Part shown: in pieces, positions 14,994-21,214 of the stretch
How positions within the stretch are numbered: position 1 is the first letter of the stretch
How the letters are laid out: every line of letters starts with the position of its first letter
NCBI GenBank assembly: GCA_937876985.1
Contig: CALEFT010000055.1
Coordinates: forward strand, 1 to 21,214
DNA from: an uncultured Clostridia bacterium
GTDB taxonomy: Bacteria > Bacillota > Clostridia > Saccharofermentanales > Saccharofermentanaceae
Length of the DNA stretch: 21,214 bases
Reading direction: 5' to 3'
The notes under the pieces: model-generated
What the model saw: the letters and a program-made list of their open reading frames with translations, nothing else
Told to the model about the DNA's origin: nothing
Databases searched by the model: none
Position numbers and translations under genes: made by a program

Positions 14994-16479
14994 TAAACAC
15001 GGCGTTGATAGTTTTATAATTGCATTTTTAAGTATAAGCACAGTAATAGTTTTTGCTGTGCTTCTTTTTCTATCTTATGAGAATGTATTGTCTAATTCTA
15101 TAAGCAGTATAATTGCAGAGACGGATGCACATTCTGAATCAATTGCCGATACAGTAAGTACAGTAGTTGGAAGTGATAATGAATTTGATTTGGATGAGAA
15201 TGATAAGATTATTATTCTTAGTCAGATTTATCGTGCAACAATTCGTGGCAAGAATCATATTGGTTTTTTGGTGGAAGGTGACGGCACAATTATTCATGAA
15301 GAATATGCTGAATCTAACTACGATAGTATGGAAGAAGCGTTACAAGGAATAGAAATTGATTATAATGAGGCTAAGAACAAAGGTAAGTTTGAGGCTTTTA
15401 CTACTGTTGATAATTTGACTACAGTAGTATCAGTTTCGCCAGTTCCATATTCGAATTACTTCGTTGTAGTGATAATGAATGTTGGTAGAACTGAAGCTGT
15501 TGAGACTTTTACACAGACAGTTTTGCAGCCTGCGATAATATGCTTTCTATTAATCATAATTGTTGTATTTGTTACTGTAAGAACATTGCTTGCTCCAATT
15601 CGTGAGATTTCTAAGGTTATTGAACAGGTAGGTGAAGGTAATTTCTCTGTTCGAGTAGAAGGTAAGAATGCTAAGGGTAATTCTGATAAGGAAGTCAAGA
15701 TGACAAGTGACATTAGTATGATGGGTAAGACTGTTAATACAATGATTGACTCACTTGAGAATCAAGAGAATGACAGACAGATTTTTATCTCATCAGTGGC
15801 ACATGATATTAGAACTCCTCTTACTTCGATTAATGGCTTTGTTACTGCAATGATGGACGGAACTATTCCGCCAGAAGAGCATAATAAATACATGCTTTTA
15901 ATTAAGAATGAAGCGCAGAGAATTCGTGGTCTTGTCATGACTATGACTGAGTCTTCGAGCCTAGCTCATATCGATCCTGAGATGATGGATGAATTTGATA
16001 TCCGCGAGGCGATTAAGGAGATAGTTGCAAATCTTGAGCCACAGCTTAAGGAGAAGAATATCGAGGTTAAGTTAAACCTAGATGAAAGTGACAAGGCAAC
16101 ATATGCGTATGGTGAAGCGCAGCAGCTTAGCCGAGTAGTAATGAACATAATTACAAATGCAATTAAGTTTACTCCAGTTGATGGAACAATTATCGTTACA
16201 ACAACGGAGGATTATAAGGAGAATAGAATTCGTATTCAGATTGAAGATTCTGGTCCTGGTATTCCAGAAGACAAGAGAAGTAGAGTATTTGAGAGCTTCT
16301 TTATGCTCGACTCTTCTCGTAAGCAGGAGGGCTTTGGTCTAGGACTCTTTATTTGTAAGCAAATCCTATCCGGACACAAGCAGAATATTTATGTAGACGA
16401 GGGTCCGGAGTTCGGTGGAGCGAGATTCAATTTCTCATTCCCAACACGTGAGGCTTTTAAGAAAGATGCGCAAGAATGA
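14980..16479 (+). CDS. Membrane sensor histidine kinase
   Basis: This 499-residue protein is the partner kinase of the regulator before it. It has a first membrane segment (about 11-32), an extracytoplasmic sensor of about 150 residues, a second membrane segment (about 182-205) and a HAMP domain (about 200-262). HisKA follows with phosphoacceptor H275 in SSVAHDIRTPLTS, then the ATPase domain with NIITNAIKF (N box), DSGPGIP (G1) and GFGLGLFICK (G2). All catalytic boxes are intact. The start is a TTG at 14980 inside the regulator gene, with a weak AGG at 14969-14971. No ATG lies nearby, and the hydrophobic segment begins ten residues later. The sensor region has no motif that names its ligand. 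The end overlaps nth by 14 nt. Confidence 0.92.
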   Translation: MRHDNKHGVDSFIIAFLSISTVIVFAVLLFLSYENVLSNSISSIIAETDAHSESIADTVSTVVGSDNEFDLDENDKIIILSQIYRATIRGKNHIGFLVEGDGTIIHEEYAESNYDSMEEALQGIEIDYNEAKNKGKFEAFTTVDNLTTVVSVSPVPYSNYFVVVIMNVGRTEAVETFTQTVLQPAIICFLLIIIVVFVTVRTLLAPIREISKVIEQVGEGNFSVRVEGKNAKGNSDKEVKMTSDISMMGKTVNTMIDSLENQENDRQIFISSVAHDIRTPLTSINGFVTAMMDGTIPPEEHNKYMLLIKNEAQRIRGLVMTMTESSSLAHIDPEMMDEFDIREAIKEIVANLEPQLKEKNIEVKLNLDESDKATYAYGEAQQLSRVVMNIITNAIKFTPVDGTIIVTTTEDYKENRIRIQIEDSGPGIPEDKRSRVFESFFMLDSSRKQEGFGLGLFICKQILSGHKQNIYVDEGPEFGGARFNFSFPTREAFKKDAQE

Positions 16480-17146
16480 TCCACGATTAGAAATAATATG
16501 GAACGGATTAATCGAGGTAGAAGGTGACGCGAACTGTACACTTGATATGGATGAACCGTACCGCTTTGCTATTAGAGCGATTTTGTCTGCGCAATGCACA
16601 GATAAGCGCGTGAATATTACGTGTGCGGAGCTTTTCGAGGAAGTAAAGACTGCTAGAGAGGTTTTGGCTCTAGGTAAGGAAGAATTGTCAGCAAGGATTA
16701 AGCCGTGCGGACTACATAAGTCGAAGGCTAAATCGATTATGCAAATGACGGAGCTTTACCTTGGAAAATGGCAGGAGACGATTCCAAACGATGTCGATGA
16801 ACTTATGAGTTGCCCAGGGATAGGAAGGAAGATTGCAAATTTGCTGGTTGGCGAGCTTTATGGGGAGCCGGCACTTGTGGTGGATACACATTTTAAGCGC
16901 GTTGCAAAAAGACTTGGACTAACGAAGTCTGGGGATCCGATTGTGGTCGAGAGAGATGTGACTAAGCTATATGATAGTTCGAAGTGGATTAAACTTGGGC
17001 ACATGGTGGTTTCTTTTGGGCGAGATATCTGTACGGCGAGGGCACCGAAGTGTGATGCTTGTCCACTTTCTGGGATGTGTCCCGAAGGGAAGAAAATATT
17101 GAGGGAGAAAATCATTTTTAAGCAGAAGAAAGATGCTGCGAAGTGA
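16466..17146 (+). CDS. nth: Endonuclease III (DNA glycosylase/AP lyase)
   Basis: Nth removes oxidised pyrimidines and cuts the abasic site. The 226-residue protein has LSAQCTDKRVN, the helix-hairpin-helix SCPGIGRKIAN with catalytic K122, and VVDTHFKRV with catalytic D140. A 4Fe-4S loop has the exact spacing C189-X6-C196-X2-C199-X5-C205. The frame opens upstream to an ATG at 16415 inside the kinase gene. The ATG at 16466 is preferred because the product then has the usual Nth length and N-terminus, but only GAGG 12 nt away supports it as a ribosome site. It overlaps the kinase gene by 14 nt, so it is probably translated from the same mRNA as the two-component system. Confidence 0.94.
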   Translation: MRKNDPRLEIIWNGLIEVEGDANCTLDMDEPYRFAIRAILSAQCTDKRVNITCAELFEEVKTAREVLALGKEELSARIKPCGLHKSKAKSIMQMTELYLGKWQETIPNDVDELMSCPGIGRKIANLLVGELYGEPALVVDTHFKRVAKRLGLTKSGDPIVVERDVTKLYDSSKWIKLGHMVVSFGRDICTARAPKCDACPLSGMCPEGKKILREKIIFKQKKDAAK

Positions 17147-17165
17147 TTTACGATAAGGTAAAGGT

Positions 17166-19331
17166 ATGTTGCAGGTAGCAAGGAAATTGTCGGATTCAGT
17201 GACTTACGTCAAAAGTGTTGGGCCAGCTAAGGCGGAGCACTTTGCAGCGATGGGTATAAATACTGTCTACGATTTGCTGATGCATTTGCCGAGAAGATAT
17301 GAGAATTGGGGAGACATTACTCCGATTCGAAGGCTAGAGGTAGGCGTAGTTAGTACGATTAAAGGCTATGTGAGAAGCATCAGCCTGCCGCATGGTCCGC
17401 GTAAAATCGTTAAGGTGAAGATTACTGACGACGAGGGTTCTAGCCTAGAACTAACGTTTTTTAATGGGCAGTATATATCAAGCCAGCTGATGAAGGACGC
17501 TAGCTATCTGTTCCGCGGCGAGTTAACTGAGTATCAGGGAAAGCGCCAAATGGTTAATCCTAAGAAGTGCAATGAACTAGAGCTTGGAAGCCCGCTTGTG
17601 CCAATCTATCCATCAAGCTCTAAGCTTAACTCGCGTGCAATTAGAACAGCGATTAAGAACGCGCTTGATAGTCATGGGTATCTTTTCGCAGAGGAAATAG
17701 TACCAGCAGCCCTTCGCGAAAAGCATCAGCTTCTCTCAACCTACGAGGCTCTCCGCGCAATACATTTGCCAGTAGATTATTCCGATATCATTAAGGGTAG
17801 AACGACACTAGCCTATGACGAGTTAGTTATGTACACATATGGCTTAGTTTATTCTCGTAAAAGACTTGAAGAAGGCGAAGATAGTGGCTCTAGAAGAAGC
17901 GTTCCACACATATATGCAGATGAGAATTCAAATAAGCTTATCGCAAAAATCAAGGAGAATGTTGGTTTTGAACTTACTAGTGACCAGAAGGCGGCGCTTA
18001 ATCAAATCGCTATAGATATGCATAACCCTATTAAGCCAATGAATAGACTCGTTCAAGGTGACGTAGGCTGCGGAAAAACAATTGTAGCCAATCTTGCTAT
18101 GGCTATGGTTGCATCGCGTGGCTATCAGGCTGTCCTCATGGCACCAACGGGAGTTCTCGCGGTGCAGCATTATAAGGAAATTTCACGTAACTGCGAAGGC
18201 ACTGGCCTTAATGTGGTTTTGCTCGTCGGTGGCATGAAGAAGTCAGAGCAAAAGCAAATCTATGAGCAAATCCGCGATGGTAGCGCGAACATAATAATCG
18301 GAACACACTCAGTAATAGAAGAGAGCCTAGAGTTTAATAATCTGGCCTTGTTCATCACTGATGAGCAGCATCGCTTTGGCGTGATTCAGCGTTCGGCTAA
18401 GCTTAATGAGGAACACGCGGTCCACAATTTGCTAATGACGGCGACACCGATTCCAAGAACGCTTTGCATGGCTCTTTTCGGAGAGGTCGACGAGACATTA
18501 ATCAAGACGAAGCCAAGTGGCCGTAAGGAAATCCTGACAAGGAGCGCGACATATTCGCAGATGGACAAGATTTTTGCGAGCATCATGATGCTTGTCGACC
18601 GCGGCGAGCAGGTTTATATCGTCTGTTCGCTAATCTCGGAGAGCGACGACGACCAGCAAACGGAGCTTGATAATTCCTTGCAGATTTCTCTTTTCGAGGA
18701 GGAGAGGGATTCGGATACGCCTCAAGCGAAAAGCAAACTCAAGTCCGTAGAAGAGATGATGAACGACATTTCTCGAAGCCCTTACATGGCTGGAATAAGT
18801 GCGGAGAGACTCACTGGAAAGATGACGCAGCAAGCCAAGGAGGACGTGATGAGAAGGTTCGCGATGGGCGAGGTGGATGTCCTTGTGGCGACGACAGTTG
18901 TCGAGGTAGGCGTGAACAACCCGAATGCGACAGCGATAATTATTATGGACGCGGACCGATTTGGTTTGTCTACGCTTCATCAGCTTCGCGGACGAGTTGG
19001 ACGTGGAGACAAGCAGTCGCATTGCATACTTGTGTCTGATTCGAAGGGCAAGACGGCACGCGAGCGAATTAAGGTAATGTGCGAGACAAATGACGGCTTC
19101 GTGATTGCCGAAAGAGATATGCAACTACGTGGCCCTGGAGATATTTTCGGTACGAGACAGCATGGACTTCCAGAGTTCAAGGTTGTCAATGTCTACGAGG
19201 ACCTTGATAAGGCAGACGAGGTTCGTGATGAGCTAGAGAATATGAGCGATGAAGAAAAGCCGAAGCTTGAAGAAACAATTTCTCAAAGATTTAGCTTGCA
19301 TTACAAGGGTGCGATAAGTTTTGGTGCATGA
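17166..19331 (+). CDS. recG: ATP-dependent DNA helicase RecG
   Basis: RecG remodels stalled forks and branch-migrates Holliday junctions. The 721-residue protein has an N-terminal wedge/OB region (LMHLPRRYENWGD near the start), then superfamily 2 helicase motifs. These are QGDVGCGKT with K304, DEQHRFGV (399-406), TATPIPRTL, VATTVVEVGVNNPNAT and LRGRVGRGDKQSHC. Between the two helicase lobes, residues about 491-533 form an acidic, low-complexity stretch longer than in E. coli RecG, and the total is about 30-40 residues above the usual length. AAGG lies upstream of the ATG, 19 nt after nth. It closes the two-component/nth run, and recG-rsmD-coaD order is common in Firmicutes. Confidence 0.96.
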   Translation: MLQVARKLSDSVTYVKSVGPAKAEHFAAMGINTVYDLLMHLPRRYENWGDITPIRRLEVGVVSTIKGYVRSISLPHGPRKIVKVKITDDEGSSLELTFFNGQYISSQLMKDASYLFRGELTEYQGKRQMVNPKKCNELELGSPLVPIYPSSSKLNSRAIRTAIKNALDSHGYLFAEEIVPAALREKHQLLSTYEALRAIHLPVDYSDIIKGRTTLAYDELVMYTYGLVYSRKRLEEGEDSGSRRSVPHIYADENSNKLIAKIKENVGFELTSDQKAALNQIAIDMHNPIKPMNRLVQGDVGCGKTIVANLAMAMVASRGYQAVLMAPTGVLAVQHYKEISRNCEGTGLNVVLLVGGMKKSEQKQIYEQIRDGSANIIIGTHSVIEESLEFNNLALFITDEQHRFGVIQRSAKLNEEHAVHNLLMTATPIPRTLCMALFGEVDETLIKTKPSGRKEILTRSATYSQMDKIFASIMMLVDRGEQVYIVCSLISESDDDQQTELDNSLQISLFEEERDSDTPQAKSKLKSVEEMMNDISRSPYMAGISAERLTGKMTQQAKEDVMRRFAMGEVDVLVATTVVEVGVNNPNATAIIIMDADRFGLSTLHQLRGRVGRGDKQSHCILVSDSKGKTARERIKVMCETNDGFVIAERDMQLRGPGDIFGTRQHGLPEFKVVNVYEDLDKADEVRDELENMSDEEKPKLEETISQRFSLHYKGAISFGA

Positions 19332-19335
19332 CTTG

Positions 19336-19344
19336 TGTTACAAT
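19336..19344 (+). promoter_or_regulatory. Possible extended -10 promoter for rsmD-coaD
   Basis: TGTTACAAT (19336-19344) fits an extended -10 element (TG-N-TACAAT). No good -35 box lies 17 nt upstream. It begins just after the recG stop codon and would give a leader of about 50 nt. Read-through from recG is an equally good explanation for rsmD expression. Confidence 0.35.
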
Positions 19345-19403
19345 GTGCTAGCAAAAATATACAAAATGTCAAAGTAGGCGCGATATGCGTTGTGGAGGAC
19401 TAG

Positions 19404-19982
19404 ATGCCAAGAATTGTTACAGGAAAATATAGAGGCGCAATATTAGCCGCACCAAAGGGAGATGCGACTAGACCAACGGCGGACAAGGTTAAGGAAGCCT
19501 TGTTCTCCATGATACAGACACAAATTCCTGGCTCGAATTTCCTCGACTTGTTTGCTGGCTCTGGACAAAACGGATTAGAGGCACTTAGCCGTGGCGCAGA
19601 GAGCGTCGTGCTAGTCGAGAAGGCCGGCCAAGCAGTTGCTTGCATTAAGCAAAACATTGAGAAAATACGCGCCACAGATGAGAACATAACACTAATGAAG
19701 CGTAATGTCATAGTCGCGCTTGACGAACTAGAAGCTGAGATTAATGCCGGAAAGCGCGAACCGTTCGACATAATCTTTATGGATCCGCCATATAAGGACG
19801 CCGAGAAATATGCTATGCAGGTAGCCGACAAAATCGTCGCATCGAACCTGCTTTCCAAAGACGGAATTGTAATCGTAGAACATGCTTCTGATACGAACTT
19901 CAACACAGATGTAATAAATCTGCAACCGTTACGTTCTTGTTCTTATGGGCTATGCGTGTTAACATTCTTTTGTAATAAGTAA
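19404..19982 (+). CDS. rsmD: 16S rRNA m2G966 methyltransferase RsmD
   Basis: RsmD uses SAM to methylate N2 of G966 in 16S rRNA. The 192-residue protein is of normal size and shows RIVTGKYRGAIL at the start, the RPTADKVKEALF motif, the SAM-binding loop LDLFAGSG (47-54), LEALSRGAESVVLVEK and the catalytic DPPY (127-130). GGAGG lies a few bases before the ATG. It is 26 nt upstream of coaD, the usual arrangement in Firmicutes and many other bacteria. Confidence 0.95.
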   Translation: MPRIVTGKYRGAILAAPKGDATRPTADKVKEALFSMIQTQIPGSNFLDLFAGSGQNGLEALSRGAESVVLVEKAGQAVACIKQNIEKIRATDENITLMKRNVIVALDELEAEINAGKREPFDIIFMDPPYKDAEKYAMQVADKIVASNLLSKDGIVIVEHASDTNFNTDVINLQPLRSCSYGLCVLTFFCNK

Positions 19983-20008
19983 AAATCTCTAAATAGGAGG
20001 CAATTCGG

Positions 20009-20497
20009 ATGAGAACACTTCTTTTTCCAGGAAGCTTCGATCCTTTCACAAACGGACACCGTGACATCGCGAAAAGAGCCGCAAATCAATGCGACAAGCT
20101 CGTTGTTGCAGTGATGCAAAATTCTGCGAAGAACCCGCGCTTTTCGACGGAGGACAGAGTGGAGATGGCAAGAAAGTCCCTAGAGAAGTATCCGAACATC
20201 GAGGTCATCTCGTTTGGCGGCCTGTTAGTAGATTTATATAAGGAAATCGGATGCACAGCAGTAGTAAGAGGGATTCGTTCCGAGTCAGACTTCCGATACG
20301 AAGCAGAAATGGCAATGGCCAACAGACTTTTGTATCCAGGCTATGACGTATTGCTCTTGCCATGCCGCGAGAACCTCTCAATGACATCCTCAACAATAGT
20401 CAAGGAAGTGTGCTATTATGGGGGCGACATCTCGAAGATGGTACCATCCGAGATAGTAGATTTTGTAACACAAGAGCTTAAGAAAGGAAGGAAATAA
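20009..20497 (+). CDS. coaD: Phosphopantetheine adenylyltransferase CoaD
   Basis: CoaD transfers AMP from ATP to 4'-phosphopantetheine, the next-to-last step of coenzyme A synthesis. The 162-residue protein has the nucleotidyltransferase motif GSFDPFTNGH (8-17) with H17, K41 in the substrate site, RGIRSESDFRYE (87-98) and SSTIVKE (128-133) near the end. AGGAGG lies 9 nt before the ATG. It shares a transcript with rsmD and is followed after 3 nt by a coiled-coil protein gene. Confidence 0.97.
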   Translation: MRTLLFPGSFDPFTNGHRDIAKRAANQCDKLVVAVMQNSAKNPRFSTEDRVEMARKSLEKYPNIEVISFGGLLVDLYKEIGCTAVVRGIRSESDFRYEAEMAMANRLLYPGYDVLLLPCRENLSMTSSTIVKEVCYYGGDISKMVPSEIVDFVTQELKKGRK

Positions 20498-20500
20498 GCT

Positions 20501-21064
20501 ATGGACAATATGAACCCAATGAACCAGAGACCAATGCAGCCAGCAAATCCACAGGGACAAGCACCAATGCAGGACCCAAATCAGATGCAGGCTAGACCAC
20601 GTCAGGTAGAAAGATATGACACAATTAGAGCAATCGACGAGTTGATTGACATCGTTCGTGATGCAAGTGGCGTTCCTTTCTCCGAGAAGTGTTCCGTAGA
20701 TCGTACAGAGATGATTGCACGTCTCGAAGAACTCAAGGCTCGTTTGCCAATGGCAGTTAGCCAGTCCAACGATATCGTAAAGCGTGCACAGGACATTATT
20801 GGAACAGCACGCGAGAAGGGCAAGAAAGTTCTTAACGATGCAGACCGCATGTATGCAATGAAGGTTTCCGAGCATGAGATTACACTTGGTGCAAAGCAGC
20901 AGGCAGCACAGATTATTGAAGAGGCAAATGCACAGTCAGAAGAACTTAGAAAGAGTGCACACAAGTATGTTAAGGATCTCCTTACACGTGTAAACAATAC
21001 ACTTTCTGAGAGTGTTGCAAAGGTACAAAATAACCTTGCAGAAATTGATACAACAATCGAGTGA
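20501..21064 (+). CDS. Coiled-coil protein downstream of coaD
   Basis: This 187-residue soluble protein has no signal peptide or membrane segment. Residues 1-35 are rich in Met, Pro, Gln and Asn. Residues about 38-187 are strongly helical and charged, with an Ala/Lys/Glu-rich stretch (about 88-165) like the ATP synthase b-subunit or DivIVA coiled coils. Similar proteins after coaD in Clostridia are often labelled only as ATPase or ATP synthase b-like; the label rests on the coiled coil and I see no nucleotide-binding motif. GGAAGGA precedes the ATG, 3 nt after the coaD stop codon. It is the last gene before a strong terminator. Function unknown; a scaffold or cell-envelope role is possible but not shown. 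Confidence 0.85.
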   Translation: MDNMNPMNQRPMQPANPQGQAPMQDPNQMQARPRQVERYDTIRAIDELIDIVRDASGVPFSEKCSVDRTEMIARLEELKARLPMAVSQSNDIVKRAQDIIGTAREKGKKVLNDADRMYAMKVSEHEITLGAKQQAAQIIEEANAQSEELRKSAHKYVKDLLTRVNNTLSESVAKVQNNLAEIDTTIE

Positions 21065-21088
21065 TTCTTCACACACCACTGTAGATTG

Positions 21089-21120
21089 AAGAGACCGCCT
21101 TGTGGGGCGGTCTCTTTATT
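21089..21120 (+). terminator. Strong intrinsic terminator
   Basis: AAGAGACCGCC (21089-21099) is perfectly complementary to GGCGGTCTCTT (21106-21116), an 11-bp GC-rich stem with a six-base loop, followed by a T-rich tail. It closes the rsmD-coaD-coiled-coil unit, 25 nt after the last stop codon. Confidence 0.93.
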
Positions 21121-21134
21121 TGTTAAGTTGTGAG

Positions 21135-21165
21135 GGACCTTCGTTTTGCAGGAACTTCTTGCTGA
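21135..21165. repeat. Solitary relative of the 5' hairpin repeat
   Basis: CGTTTTGCAGGAACTTCTTG and the CTGA after it match the right half of the units at 1-115 (CGTTTTGATGAACTTCTTG, then CTGA) except for a small change in the middle. The left arm of the hairpin is not present. The copy is in the same orientation as the 5' units and follows a terminator. It may be the edge of a larger array beyond the window. Confidence 0.65.
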
Positions 21166-21192
21166 AATAAAATCAGGTGATTCTTGTCAACA

Positions 21193-21208
21193 AATCTGTC
21201 AACAGATT
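21193..21208. repeat. Short palindrome at the window edge
   Basis: AATCTG and CAGATT flank a TCAA loop, giving a 6-bp perfect inverted repeat. TGTCAACA-like words repeat at 21185-21192 and 21197-21204. It may be an operator for a gene beyond the window or part of the adjacent repeat, and nothing in view decides this. Confidence 0.35.
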
Positions 21209-21214
21209 AGCCCG

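Noticed and set aside
18630..19124. 164-codon minus-strand frame within recG
   Set aside because: It lies opposite conserved RecG helicase motifs and has no family features.

Overview
The window is a housekeeping segment of a bacterial chromosome, read almost entirely on the + strand. It holds a division and cell-wall (dcw) cluster followed by a regulatory and DNA-maintenance block. The gene set (mraZ, rsmH, an FtsL-like protein, a PASTA-bearing penicillin-binding protein, ftsW, murG, a DivIB-type ftsQ, ftsZ, nrdR, and recG-rsmD-coaD), the strong AGGAGG-type ribosome sites and the moderate GC point to a low-to-mid GC Firmicute, most likely an anaerobic member of the Clostridia. This is inferred from gene content only; I cannot name the genus.

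Layout. 1-376: two tandem 61-nt hairpin repeats, then a sigma-A-type promoter and a run of GTGG boxes about 10 nt apart that look like the MraZ operator. 377-11729: the dcw operon mraZ, rsmH, ftsL-like, class B PBP, a fused murE-murF, ftsW, murG, ftsQ. Some genes overlap and I see no internal terminator. 11730-12189: a 460-nt gap with a possible folded RNA segment and two good promoter matches. 12190-13644: ftsZ with its own terminator. 13666-14124: nrdR. 14216-19331: a promoter, then an OmpR-type response regulator, a sensor histidine kinase, nth and recG; the first three genes overlap each other. 19336-21120: rsmD, coaD and a coiled-coil protein, closed by a strong intrinsic terminator. A relative of the 5' repeat lies just beyond it.

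How the genes work together. MurE-MurF makes the UDP-MurNAc-pentapeptide, MurG adds GlcNAc to make lipid II, and FtsW with the class B PBP form the septal glycosyltransferase-transpeptidase pair. The FtsL-like protein and FtsQ/DivIB organise that pair, and FtsZ supplies the ring. MraZ probably represses its own operon, and RsmH modifies 16S rRNA. NrdR controls ribonucleotide reductase, Nth and RecG maintain DNA, RsmD methylates 16S rRNA, and CoaD makes coenzyme A.

Points that stand out: the MurE-MurF fusion; no mraY, murD, murC or ftsA inside the cluster; no spoIIGA, sigE or sigG after ftsZ; a KTS triad where the PBP should have KTG; an FtsZ C-terminal tail without the usual conserved peptide; a structured region before ftsZ; and the hairpin repeats at both ends of the window. 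I found no CRISPR array, tRNA, rRNA, phage gene or transposase. The genes themselves are standard families, so the novelty lies in arrangement, fusion and non-coding structure rather than in a new defence or mobile system.
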